From Gemmata palustris (GTDB lineage: Bacteria; Planctomycetota; Planctomycetia; Gemmatales; Gemmataceae), in contig NZ_JAGKQQ010000001.1 of the NCBI RefSeq assembly GCF_017939745.1, positions 7,579,299-7,643,298 on the forward strand: a stretch of DNA of 64,000 nt, read 5' to 3'. Both the position numbers and the translations under genes were made by a program. The notes beneath the pieces were generated by a model. The model was not told the DNA's origin. It worked only from the letters and a program-made list of their open reading frames with translations, and searched no databases. Shown here piece after piece: positions 35,872 to 44,735 of the stretch (position 1 is its first letter; each line of letters begins with the position of its first letter).

Positions 35872-37389
35872 ATGCGCCGGTACATTCTGCTGTTCGCGCT
35901 GCTCTTCGTCGCGCCCCCCGCGGGCGCTGCGGAGTTCGACCCGAAGGCGATCGACGCCGCCGTTGCGAAGGCGCTCAAGGAGTTCGATGCGCCGGGGGCG
36001 GCCGTCGTGATCGTGAAGGACGGTCAGGTGATCTATCTCAAGGGCTTCGGAGTTCGCGAGAAGGGCAAGGAGGATCGGGTTACGCCCGACACGGTGTTCC
36101 CGATCGCGTCGTGCTCGAAGGCGTTCACCGCGACGGCGCTCGCGGCGCTCGCGGACGAGGGCAAGTTGAAGTGGGACGACAAAGTGCGTGACCACCTCGA
36201 TTACTTCCGCTTGTCGGACGAACTCGCGGACCGCGAGGTGACGCTCCGCGACCTGCTCTGCCACCGCACCGGGATGCCCCGGCACGACGTGCTCTGGTCC
36301 GGGCTGAGTACGGACAGTGGCGACGTGATCCGGCGCTGGGGAAAGGCCCCGCCCGCGACGTCGTTCCGCTCGAAGTGGGAGTACGCGAACGTGCCGTTCA
36401 CGACGGCGGGCCTGATCGCCGGGAAGCTTGATGGGAGCGACTGGGCGGGCGTCATCAAAGCGCGCATTTTCAAGCCGCTGGGTATGGACCGGAGCAGTTG
36501 CACCTGGAAGGAAGGCGCGGCGCAGCCCGACCACGCGACCGCGCACTACTACGGCCTCGACAAATCCACCACCGCGATCAAGTGGGACGAAATCGACCAC
36601 GCGGGCGGGGCCGGGTGCATCAACAGCACGGCCCGTGACATGGGCGCGTGGCTCCAGTTCCAGCTCGCGGGCGGCAAGTTCGATGGCCGGCGGCTCGTGA
36701 CCGAGCGCGCGCTCCGGGACACGCACACGTCACAAATGCTGCTGATCCCGGAGGGGCCGTTCGCGGTGTACTTCCCCCCGAAGGTGACGCGGTTCGCGAG
36801 CTACGGGCTGGGGTGGTTCGTTCACGACTACCGGGGCACGAACTGTGTTTCGCACGGCGGAACGCTCACGGGCTTTCGCGCGCAGTGCATGTTGGTGCCG
36901 GAGAAGAAGCTCGGAGTGTTCGTGCTGTGTAACCTCCGCCCGTCGTATGTGTGCGAGACGGTGTGCAAGACCGCGCTCGACGCGCTGCTCGAACTGCCGG
37001 CGGAGGACTGGACCGCGTTCCACAAGGTGCAACTGGCGGCCCTCGATTTCAGTACCGCCGCCGCCAAGAAGAAGCGCGAGAGCGCCCGCAAACCGGACAC
37101 GAAGCCGAGCCTCGCTCTCAAAGAGTACGCGGGCGCCTTCGAGGAGCGCGCCTATGGTCGCGCCGAAGTAACCGTCGAGAACGACAAACTGATGATCCGG
37201 TGCGGCAAGTACACCTTCCGCGTGGAGCACTACCACTTCGACACGTTCACCGCGGTCCCGGTGGAGCCGAAGGACGACGTCCTTTCGTTCGACCGCAGCA
37301 CGTTCGACGTGCAGTTCCGCCTCGGCACCAGCGGCGAGGTGCAGAGCATGAGGTTCCTCGAACAAGAGTTCCCGCGCGCGAAGAAGTGA
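35872..37389 (+). CDS. Secreted serine beta-lactamase-like hydrolase
   Basis: A 505-residue exported protein of the class C beta-lactamase/esterase superfamily. After a signal peptide (RYILLFALLFVAPPAGAA) it has the SxxK motif S80-C-S-K83, the YxN motif Y171-A-N173, and SHGGTLTGF in the place of the KTG box (HGG variant). The last part of about 100 residues is a DUF3471-like beta domain (ALKEYAGAFEERAYGRAEVTVENDKLMIRCG). HGG instead of KTG points to a peptidase or esterase rather than antibiotic resistance. The ATG at 35872 has a strong GGAGGA site. The frame is open upstream across rfbF, but only as a shadow. Confidence 0.88.
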   Translation: MRRYILLFALLFVAPPAGAAEFDPKAIDAAVAKALKEFDAPGAAVVIVKDGQVIYLKGFGVREKGKEDRVTPDTVFPIASCSKAFTATALAALADEGKLKWDDKVRDHLDYFRLSDELADREVTLRDLLCHRTGMPRHDVLWSGLSTDSGDVIRRWGKAPPATSFRSKWEYANVPFTTAGLIAGKLDGSDWAGVIKARIFKPLGMDRSSCTWKEGAAQPDHATAHYYGLDKSTTAIKWDEIDHAGGAGCINSTARDMGAWLQFQLAGGKFDGRRLVTERALRDTHTSQMLLIPEGPFAVYFPPKVTRFASYGLGWFVHDYRGTNCVSHGGTLTGFRAQCMLVPEKKLGVFVLCNLRPSYVCETVCKTALDALLELPAEDWTAFHKVQLAALDFSTAAAKKKRESARKPDTKPSLALKEYAGAFEERAYGRAEVTVENDKLMIRCGKYTFRVEHYHFDTFTAVPVEPKDDVLSFDRSTFDVQFRLGTSGEVQSMRFLEQEFPRAKK

Positions 37390-37568
37390 AGTCGCGGGTG
37401 ATTGTGCCGAGGTAAGATGGGCGGGGGCGTCGCTTTCCCAAGTCCCCTACTCGTCTGCTTTCGGTGGTCCGACCTTCAACAAATCCAGAAAAAGGCGAAA
37501 ACTACTGCGGAGGTTTGGTCCAATTATTCCGATTACTCATGACAACTCTCGTCCTACCAGGAGCAGTC

Positions 37569-39704
37569 ATGGGTGCGCTACTTCGGACCGCAAAGTTGGG
37601 CGTTCAGCTCGGTTGTGAGACCCTGGAAGATCGGGCCACGCCCGCGTCCGTGTACGCCCTGAGCGGGAGCAATTTGCTCTCGTTCGATACGACCAACCCG
37701 TCCGCTGCGCCGGTAACCGCGATCACCGGTGTGGGCGCGAACGAGTCGCTCGTCGGACTGGATTTCCGCGCACAGGACGGCGGGCTTTATACCCTCGGCG
37801 TGGACGCCGGCGCGAACACGGCCACTCTCTACAAGGTCTCGACACAGACCGGCCAGGCTACGGCCATCGGCACGCCGAGTTCGGTCAAGTTCGTTGACAC
37901 GGTCGGCAGCCCGGTCGATCTGCCCGACCCGTCCGCGGTGAGCTACGGGGTCGCCTTCGACCCGGCGACGGGCCAGCTCCGCGTCGTGACCGCGAACGGG
38001 CTGAACTTCCGCATCGACCCGACCTCGGGCGCCGCCATCGATGGCAACACCGGCCTGGCCGGGAGCGTGAACGGCGTCAACACCGACGGCGCGATCAACG
38101 GGCTGCCCACCGGTTCGACCGGTGTCGACGCGACCGCGTTCGTGGGCGGGGCCGGGAGCGCGACGCAGTACACGCTCGACGCCGCGAGCAACGGCCTGTT
38201 CGTGCAGGGGGCGAACAGTGGGTCGCAGACGGCCCGCGTGGGCGTGACGCTGAACGGCGCCCCGCTCGACTTCACCCGCGCGAACGGGTTCGACGTTTCC
38301 GGGAACACCGGCGTCACCGCGCTCACGGTGAACAACGTCACCCGCATCTACGAGATCGACCTGACCACCGGGGCCGCGACCGACCTCGGTACCGCCCCGC
38401 AGGGGACCAGCGGGCTGACGCTCGCGCCCGCGGCGGTCGCGTTCACGGACGCGACGTTCACCGCGTCGGAAACCGGCACGAGTGCGGCGATCACGCTCAC
38501 CCGCACCGGCGACACGAGCTCCGCGGTCGCGGTTTCCGTACTGGTGACGGGCGGCACCGCGACGGCCGGTACCGACTTTACTGGTAGCTCGTTCGTCGTG
38601 GCCTTCGCCGCCGGTCAGACCACGGCCACCCTGAACATCCCGGTTGCGGACGACGGCGTCAAGGAACCGGCCGAAACCATCACGCTGACGCTGTCGACCC
38701 CGACCGGCGGTGCGGCGCTCGGCGCACAATCGACCACGACCGTCACGATCACCGATACCGACGAGACGACGGTTCCGCCGGTTTCGCCCCCGCCCACGGG
38801 GTGGTCGGGCACGGCTCTCGGGACCGGGGTCGGGGCCGGCGGGGTGCAACTACTGAACCCGGACGGCACCCCGGGCCGCAGCTTCTTGCCCTACGGCACC
38901 TCCATGACCTCGGGCGTCCGGGTCGCGACCGGGGACGTGAACGGTGACGGCGTGGCCGACATCATCACGACCCCGCGCATGGGGGCACCGCACGTGAAAG
39001 TGTTCGACGGCGTGACCGGCGCGGAGATCCGCAGTTTCCTCGCGTTCGGGCAGGGCTTCATGGGCGGGCTGACGATCGCGGCCGGCGACCTCAACAACGA
39101 CGGGTTCGACGACATTATCGTGGGGACCGCGAGCGGCTTCTCGCACGTGAAAGCGTTCAGCGGGGCGAGCGGGGCCGAACTCGCGAGCTTCTACGCCTAC
39201 AGTGGGTTCGGCGGCGGGGTGAACGTCGCGTCCGGGGACGTGAACGGCGACGGGCTCGCCGACATCATCACGGGCACCGCGACCGGTACCTCGCACGTGA
39301 AGGTGTTCGCCGGCGGAACCTTCGCGACGATCCAGAGCATGATCGCGTTCGTGGACCACTCGTTCGTGGGGCAACCGGGCGGGGTGACCGTGGCGGCCGG
39401 CGACACGAACGGCGACGGGCGCGCGGAGGTTATCGTGGGCGCGGTGTCGGCCACGTCGTCGGTGAAGGTGTTCGACGGTGCGACGGGCACGGAGACGCGC
39501 ACCTTCCGCCCGTTCGCGGTGGGCTACTCGGGCGGGCTGAACGTGTCGGCCCGGGACGTGAACGGCGACGGGCTCGCCGACATCCTCGTCGGGACCGCGG
39601 CGGGCGCGTCGCACGTGAAGGGCTTCGACGGCGGCACCGGGGCGGAAATCAACAGCTTCCTCGCCTTTGGCGCCGCGTTCAAGGGCGGCGTGTACGTTAA
39701 CTAA
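37569..39704 (+). CDS. Extracellular DUF4394 / Calx-beta / FG-GAP repeat protein
   Basis: A 711-residue surface or secreted protein. It begins with the planctomycete extracellular signature near its N-terminus (LGCETLEDRATPASV). Domains in order: DUF4394 (about 20-300, LVGLDFRAQDGGLYTLGVD, VSYGVAFDPATGQLRVVTANG), one Calx-beta domain (about 305-425, TATAGTDFTGSSFVVAFAAGQTTATLNIPVADD), a Pro linker, then five FG-GAP/VCBS-like repeats of about 50 residues, each with a DxNxDGxxDI Ca2+-binding loop (DVNGDGVADIIT, DLNNDGFDDIIV, DVNGDGLADIIT, DTNGDGRAEVIV, DVNGDGLADILV). Probable role: adhesion or matrix binding. The ATG at 37569 is preceded by AGGAG; an in-frame ATG is at 37539. Confidence 0.85.
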   Translation: MGALLRTAKLGVQLGCETLEDRATPASVYALSGSNLLSFDTTNPSAAPVTAITGVGANESLVGLDFRAQDGGLYTLGVDAGANTATLYKVSTQTGQATAIGTPSSVKFVDTVGSPVDLPDPSAVSYGVAFDPATGQLRVVTANGLNFRIDPTSGAAIDGNTGLAGSVNGVNTDGAINGLPTGSTGVDATAFVGGAGSATQYTLDAASNGLFVQGANSGSQTARVGVTLNGAPLDFTRANGFDVSGNTGVTALTVNNVTRIYEIDLTTGAATDLGTAPQGTSGLTLAPAAVAFTDATFTASETGTSAAITLTRTGDTSSAVAVSVLVTGGTATAGTDFTGSSFVVAFAAGQTTATLNIPVADDGVKEPAETITLTLSTPTGGAALGAQSTTTVTITDTDETTVPPVSPPPTGWSGTALGTGVGAGGVQLLNPDGTPGRSFLPYGTSMTSGVRVATGDVNGDGVADIITTPRMGAPHVKVFDGVTGAEIRSFLAFGQGFMGGLTIAAGDLNNDGFDDIIVGTASGFSHVKAFSGASGAELASFYAYSGFGGGVNVASGDVNGDGLADIITGTATGTSHVKVFAGGTFATIQSMIAFVDHSFVGQPGGVTVAAGDTNGDGRAEVIVGAVSATSSVKVFDGATGTETRTFRPFAVGYSGGLNVSARDVNGDGLADILVGTAAGASHVKGFDGGTGAEINSFLAFGAAFKGGVYVN

Positions 39705-39759
39705 CGCGACCCACACGTGTTACGCGGCCCCAACCGTAATGGCGGGGCTGTAATTCCTG

Positions 39760-39821
39760 TTCGCCGGTGACAAAGTCAAAGGTCTCGACAAGAGACGACC
39801 TTTGACTTTGTCACCGGCGAA
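39760..39821. repeat. Perfect 25-bp inverted repeat after the FG-GAP gene
   Basis: Arms 39760-39784 and 39797-39821 are exact reverse complements with a 12-nt loop, 55 bp past the stop of the FG-GAP gene. This makes a strong 3'-end hairpin. The rest of the 39705-40012 gap shows nothing recognisable beyond the leader of the next gene. Confidence 0.92.
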
Positions 39822-40012
39822 TGTTCTTTGCTGGTGTGATTCGGGCAGCGCACCACTTGTGCGGCCGGGGTTCGCCGATGGGTCGAACCGCGGTTACCTA
39901 TCCACGTCCGCCTTGACGCCGGGTGTCAACCTGTCGAGAATGCGTGTACGGCTCCTGCTGATGCGCCCGCCTCCACACCGGCCCTCGCGGGCCGTCTCCG
40001 AGACATCCAAAC

Positions 40013-40621
40013 ATGCCATTGCCACAACTTCGCGTGCGTTCTGTTCTGCCGTTTGCGCTGGTCGCGGGGCTCGCGGTCGGTGCGATCGGGTGCGGGGGCG
40101 GCGAGAGCGTGCAGACCTACGCAGCACCGAAGTCCGAGGGCGGGAAGGCGCCCGGCGCGGTCGAAGCGGCGACCGAGTACCGCATCCTCGGTGCGATGTA
40201 CCCGGCCAAAGACCCGGAGTGGTTCTTCAAAATGTCGGGTCCGGCCGACCAACTCGCGAAATACGAAGCGGATTTCGACAAACTGCTCGCGAGTGTGTCG
40301 CTCCCCGCCAACGGGCCGCCGAAGTTCGATGCGCCCGAGGGGTGGAAGACCGGACCGGGGCGAGCCGGGATCGTGGTCGCGACCATTCGGACGCCGGACG
40401 ACAAGTTTGAAGTCACCGTGACCTCCTCGATTGGCGGTGTCGAGGCGAACTTGCGCCGGTGGGCGGTCCAGCAACTCGGTGCGAAGGACTTCGGTCCCGA
40501 GGACGTCGCCAAAGTCACCAAGCCGATCGACGCGAAGGGGGTGAAGGGACTGCGGGCCGACGTCCGCGGGCCGAACAACCCTTCCCCGAAGGGTGGTCCG
40601 TTCATGGGTGGCGGGAAGTAG
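40013..40621 (+). CDS. Small lipoprotein next to ccsBA
   Basis: A 202-residue lipoprotein with lipobox VGAIGC (Cys27) followed by GGG. The mature part (YRILGAMYPAKDPEWFFKMSGPADQLAKYEADFDKLLASV and TPDDKFEVTVTSSIGGVEANLRRWAVQQLG) looks like a compact alpha/beta domain but matches no family I can name. The Trp/Phe-rich segment and its place 46 bp upstream of ccsBA suggest an envelope role in cytochrome c maturation or respiration. This is inference from context. Confidence 0.75.
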   Translation: MPLPQLRVRSVLPFALVAGLAVGAIGCGGGESVQTYAAPKSEGGKAPGAVEAATEYRILGAMYPAKDPEWFFKMSGPADQLAKYEADFDKLLASVSLPANGPPKFDAPEGWKTGPGRAGIVVATIRTPDDKFEVTVTSSIGGVEANLRRWAVQQLGAKDFGPEDVAKVTKPIDAKGVKGLRADVRGPNNPSPKGGPFMGGGK

Positions 40622-40667
40622 TGATCTTGTTCCGTGCTTTGCGGTCCGAATCTCCGAGGAACCAGCG

Positions 40668-43600
40668 ATGACCCCGACCCAACCGCACGTCCCGGGCGAA
40701 CACGGCGAACCGCCGGTCCGCACCGCGCCCGTCCGTGGACCGGGCTACTACGCGCTCCGGGGGCTCAAAGCGCTCGCCTCGCTCCAGCTCACGGTCGTGC
40801 TGTTTTCGCTGGGCATTCTGCTGGTCTTCTTCGGCACCCTGGCGCAGCTCGATAACGGCGTCTGGACCGTCGTCGATAAGTATTTTTGGTCCTCCGTCGT
40901 GATGGTCCCGTTCGAGCTGGTCCACAAGTTCCTCAACGTGTTCTGGAAGGAAGGGTTCCCGGACGGGCGGTCGGAGTGGGTGGGTGCGTTCCCGCTCCCC
41001 GGTGGCATCCTCCTCGGCGGGGCGATGCTCGCGAACCTGCTGGCCGCGCACGCGACCCGGTTCCGGCTCACCTGGAAGCGCTCCGGGATCTTCCTCATTC
41101 ACGGTGGCTTGCTGCTCCTGTTCGTGGGCGAGTTCATCACGCGCGAGTACGCCATCGAACAGCGGATGACGATCGAGACCGGGAAGTCGACCAACTTCAC
41201 CGAGGACTCGCGGTACGTGCAGCTCGTGTTCGTCGACCACTCGGACCCGGACACCGACCGCGTGGTCGCGGTCCCGCAAGACGTTCTCAAAACCGCGAAG
41301 GGGCGGATCACCCACCCGGACCTGCCCGTCGACATCGAGGTCGTCGGCGAGTACATGGTGAACTCGGAATTCACCGACGCCGCGCCGGGCGCGCCGAACC
41401 CCGCGACGGCGGGGTGGGGGCAGCACCTCATCGGGATCAAGCGGAAAGAGGTCGCGGGCGTCGATACGGAACAGAAGACGGACACGCCGACCGTCTACGT
41501 GAAACTGTTCAAGAAGGGGACCGACGAGGCGCTCGGCGTTTACTACACGTCGCTCTGGCTCCAACTGATGGGGCGGGCCGATTACATTGAGGTGGACGGG
41601 AAGCGGTACGAACTCGCGATGCGGCTCAAACGGTACTACAAGCCGTACCGCATTCACCTCGACCAGTTCCGGTTCGACCGCTACATCGGTACCGGCAAGG
41701 CGAAGAACTACTCCAGCGACGTGAAAGTGTACGACCAGAGCGGCGGGGCGGACCCGGTCGTCGCCCAGCGCATCTCGATGAACGATCCCCTGCGGTACGC
41801 GGGCGAGACGTTCTACCAACAGAGCTTCGACCGCTCGGAAACGACGACCATTCTTCAGGTGGTGAAGAACCCGGGCTGGTTGCTGCCGTACATCTCGTGC
41901 GCGGTGGTCGGGTTCGGGCTGCTGCTCCACTTCGGGATCTTCCTCGTCCGGTTCCTGCTCCGCACGCGCGCCGCGCAAACCACTGCTGCGACGGGCGCCG
42001 CGCCCTTAATGAGCGCCGCACCCGTGGGCACGCGGTACTTACCGTGGCTCATGCTGGCGGCAATGGTCCTCTACCTGTTCTCGGTTTCCGGTCGAATGAA
42101 CCCGAAGACCGAGCCCTACGACCTCGATGCGTTCGGGCGCGTGCCGGTCGTCGAGGGCGGGCGCGTGAAGCCGCTCGATACGGTGGCGCGGGTGAACCTG
42201 CGCGTCGTGAGCGGGCGCGAGGAGTTCGAGGACGAGACCGGTAAGAAGCAGCCGGCGATCCGCTGGTACCTGGACGTGCTCACGAGCGGGAGCCCGGAGG
42301 TCCGCGGGGCCGCGTGGAAGCACCGGGTCATTCGCATCGACAACGAGCAGGTGCTCAGCGCCCTGGAACTGCGGCCCGTTGAGGGGCTGCGGTACTCGCT
42401 CGAAGAGCTGTCCCCGAAGTTCTCCCTCATCGGGCAGCGCGCCGCGGCCCTCGGGAAGAAAGTCGACAACAAGCAGAAACTCGACCAGACCGAGACGAAG
42501 TTCAAGGAACTGGTCGATCGAATCAACACGGTTTTCCACATCGCGGCCGAGAGCGACGCTCTCCCCAGTGCGACCGGGCGGGTACTCTTCTTACCCCCGG
42601 CCAGCGAGGGCGGGGAGACGTGGGGCTCGTTCGGTGTGTTGCGGCAGCAGATCGAGACGCAGATGCGACCGCAACTTCAGGCCGAGTTCCCGATCTCGGA
42701 AGACGCTCTCTCCAAGATGTCGAAAGAGGAGAAGAAGGCGCTCAACGACAAACTGAGGGCGCGCATGGCGGTGCTCGAGTCCGCGGCCTTCGCGCAGAAC
42801 CCGCCCGCGGCGGACTGGAACAAGCTCCTCAACGCGTACCGGGAGAAGCAATCCGACGAGTTCAACACGGTAGTGCGGGAGTATCGTGGGAAGCACGCCG
42901 GGCACATTTCCGACGTGAACACGCCGCACAGTTTCTTCGAGAAAGTGGTTTACAGCCCGTTCAACTCTTTGGGGAAGCTCCGAACCGAGGTGACGTTCAA
43001 CCGGTTCCAGCCCTTCTACCAGTGTACCGGACTGTACGTGATCGGGTTCGTGCTGTCGATGATCGGGTTCGCGGCGAGCGCGGCGCAGAAACCGCACGCC
43101 GCGGGCGCGTTGCGCCGGTCCGGGACGTACATTCTGATCCTCGCACTCGTGGTCCACACGATCGCGCTGTTCGCCCGCATGTACCTCATGAACCGGGCGG
43201 GGGTGTTCGTCACGAACTTGTACTCGTCGGCCGTCTTCATCGGGTGGGGGTGCGTGGCGCTGTGCCTCGTGCTGGAGCGCCTGTTCCCGATCGGCGTCGG
43301 GAACGTGGTCGCCGCGACGCTCGGGCTGGCGACGTGCATCGTGGCGCACAACCTCGGCACGCAGCAGGACACGCTGGAGATGATGGAGGCGGTGCTGGAC
43401 ACGAACTTCTGGCTCGCCACGCACGTGACCACCGTGACGCTCGGGTACACGGCCACGTTCGTCGCGGGGTTCCTCGGCGCGATCTACGTTCTGTGCGTGC
43501 TGGGAACGGTCGTCCGGGATTCGTTCGAGAGCCGGGGGGAGCCGACCGTCGGGGCGCTGCTCGCGTTCGGGACGGCGGTCGTGGGGCTGGTAGCCGTCCC

Positions 43601-44348
43601 CGTGTTCTTCCTGTGGTTCCTCAAGGTCGCGCTCGAGAAATTCGAGCTGGTGAACCTGATTCTGTTGGACGGAGCGTTCTGGCTCGCCGCCGCCGCCGGT
43701 GTGGTGTACGGGTTGGCGCTGATGCTGTTGCGCGTGTCGGCGGGCGGTGTGGACGGGCACGGGAAGCCGCTCCAGGGTCAGGTGCCGCCCCTCGCTCAGC
43801 CGGTCGTCGCGCTCGCGCTCACGCACGAGTCCGGTAAGATCCTCGGCCAGATGATTTACGGCGTGGTGGCCTTTGCGACGCTCTTGAGCTTCGTGGGTAC
43901 TGTGTTGGGGGGCATCTGGGCCGACCAATCGTGGGGGCGGTTCTGGGGCTGGGACCCGAAGGAGAACGGCGCGGTTCTCATCGTGCTGTGGAACTCGCTG
44001 ATCTTGCACGCGCGCTGGGCCGGGCTGGTGAAGGACCGGGGTACGGCGGTGCTCGCCGTTTTCGGGAACGCGATGACCGCGTGGAGCTGGTTCGGTACCA
44101 ACCAACTCGGTATCGGGCTCCACGCTTACGGGTTCGACAGCCGCCTCGCTGATGGGTGCTTCAATTTCTGGATGCTGCAGTTCCTCATCCTGGGCTTCGG
44201 CGCTGCGGTCCCGCGGCGCTTCTGGGCGAGCGCGACTCGCCGGACCGTCGTGCGCGAGGTCGCGGTTGCTGAAGTGGTGGCGGCTCCTCCCACACCGCCG
44301 GCCGGGACGGACGCGGAAAAGGGGAAGAAGCACGGCAAGCGCCGGTAA
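40668..44348 (+). CDS. ccsBA: Cytochrome c biogenesis protein, ResB-CcsA fusion
   Basis: A 1,226-residue inner-membrane protein joining ResB/CcsB (about 25-440; LQLTVVLFSLGILLVFFGTLAQL at its start, and SMNDPLRYAGETFYQQSF) to CcsA (about 860-1190). Between them lies a long soluble segment of about 400 residues (PYDLDAFGRVPVVEGGRVKPLDTVARV...). The CcsA part carries the haem-handling WWD domain WGRFWGWDPKENGAVL and conserved His residues in flanking helices. It is the system II synthase that exports haem and attaches it to CxxCH proteins, such as the PSD1 protein at 21.5 kb. It is larger than typical fused CcsBA proteins because of the middle segment. The ATG has GAGGA upstream. Confidence 0.93.
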   Translation: MTPTQPHVPGEHGEPPVRTAPVRGPGYYALRGLKALASLQLTVVLFSLGILLVFFGTLAQLDNGVWTVVDKYFWSSVVMVPFELVHKFLNVFWKEGFPDGRSEWVGAFPLPGGILLGGAMLANLLAAHATRFRLTWKRSGIFLIHGGLLLLFVGEFITREYAIEQRMTIETGKSTNFTEDSRYVQLVFVDHSDPDTDRVVAVPQDVLKTAKGRITHPDLPVDIEVVGEYMVNSEFTDAAPGAPNPATAGWGQHLIGIKRKEVAGVDTEQKTDTPTVYVKLFKKGTDEALGVYYTSLWLQLMGRADYIEVDGKRYELAMRLKRYYKPYRIHLDQFRFDRYIGTGKAKNYSSDVKVYDQSGGADPVVAQRISMNDPLRYAGETFYQQSFDRSETTTILQVVKNPGWLLPYISCAVVGFGLLLHFGIFLVRFLLRTRAAQTTAATGAAPLMSAAPVGTRYLPWLMLAAMVLYLFSVSGRMNPKTEPYDLDAFGRVPVVEGGRVKPLDTVARVNLRVVSGREEFEDETGKKQPAIRWYLDVLTSGSPEVRGAAWKHRVIRIDNEQVLSALELRPVEGLRYSLEELSPKFSLIGQRAAALGKKVDNKQKLDQTETKFKELVDRINTVFHIAAESDALPSATGRVLFLPPASEGGETWGSFGVLRQQIETQMRPQLQAEFPISEDALSKMSKEEKKALNDKLRARMAVLESAAFAQNPPAADWNKLLNAYREKQSDEFNTVVREYRGKHAGHISDVNTPHSFFEKVVYSPFNSLGKLRTEVTFNRFQPFYQCTGLYVIGFVLSMIGFAASAAQKPHAAGALRRSGTYILILALVVHTIALFARMYLMNRAGVFVTNLYSSAVFIGWGCVALCLVLERLFPIGVGNVVAATLGLATCIVAHNLGTQQDTLEMMEAVLDTNFWLATHVTTVTLGYTATFVAGFLGAIYVLCVLGTVVRDSFESRGEPTVGALLAFGTAVVGLVAVPVFFLWFLKVALEKFELVNLILLDGAFWLAAAAGVVYGLALMLLRVSAGGVDGHGKPLQGQVPPLAQPVVALALTHESGKILGQMIYGVVAFATLLSFVGTVLGGIWADQSWGRFWGWDPKENGAVLIVLWNSLILHARWAGLVKDRGTAVLAVFGNAMTAWSWFGTNQLGIGLHAYGFDSRLADGCFNFWMLQFLILGFGAAVPRRFWASATRRTVVREVAVAEVVAAPPTPPAGTDAEKGKKHGKRR

Positions 44349-44378
44349 CAGTTGATTCGATGCGTGTTGTGATTCACG

Positions 44379-44428
44379 ACGTGCGGTTGGCGTGCCGGAT
44401 TGGTGCCCCAACCGCACGTTTCTTTTTG
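44379..44428 (+). terminator. Intrinsic terminator of ccsBA
   Basis: ACGTGCGGTTGG (44379-44390) pairs perfectly with CCAACCGCACGT (44408-44419), followed by TTCTTTTT. It sits 30 bp past the ccsBA stop, with a good U-tract. Confidence 0.85.
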
Positions 44429-44536
44429 GGCGCCACGCTACCGCCGCCCTTATGGGCGAGGGCACCGTAGACCCGACGGGGACGCGACTTGCCCTCAATC
44501 AGGGCCAGCGCCGGTTCGGGGTTGTCGGAGTGGTTT

Positions 44537-44620
44537 GACGAGCCGCGAGGGAGTGGGGCCGAAACCGTCCGCGTGTAAGAAGACGGAAGAGCCGCGGATA
44601 AACGCAGATCACGCGGATCA
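44537..44620. repeat. Fragments of two dispersed repeat families
   Basis: In the gap 44429-44735 there is a shortened copy of the GAGCCGCGA...GGGAG repeat (44537-44560, lacking the CCGCAA centre). Next to it is a copy of the CGGATAAACGCAGATCACGC repeat (44589-44620), matching the end of the 58664-58934 region. No gene was found in the gap. Confidence 0.65.
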
Positions 44621-44735
44621 AACCAGAAAGATTTGTAGCTCGCAGCGGCAACCGAGAACGCGGTGGCAGTTATCACCGCATCCCGTTGCTGGGATATCGT
44701 GATGACGCCACCGCGCGTGGTCGATTTCGCGCCCG

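Noticed and set aside
35050-37389. 779-codon version of the beta-lactamase-like gene
   Set aside because: The upstream part is antisense to rfbF; the ATG at 35872 has GGAGGA and starts a signal peptide.
37569-39704. FG-GAP repeats as evidence of an integrin-like phage tail protein
   Set aside because: No phage genes nearby; the LEDRATPA motif and Calx-beta/DUF4394 domains fit a planctomycete secreted protein.
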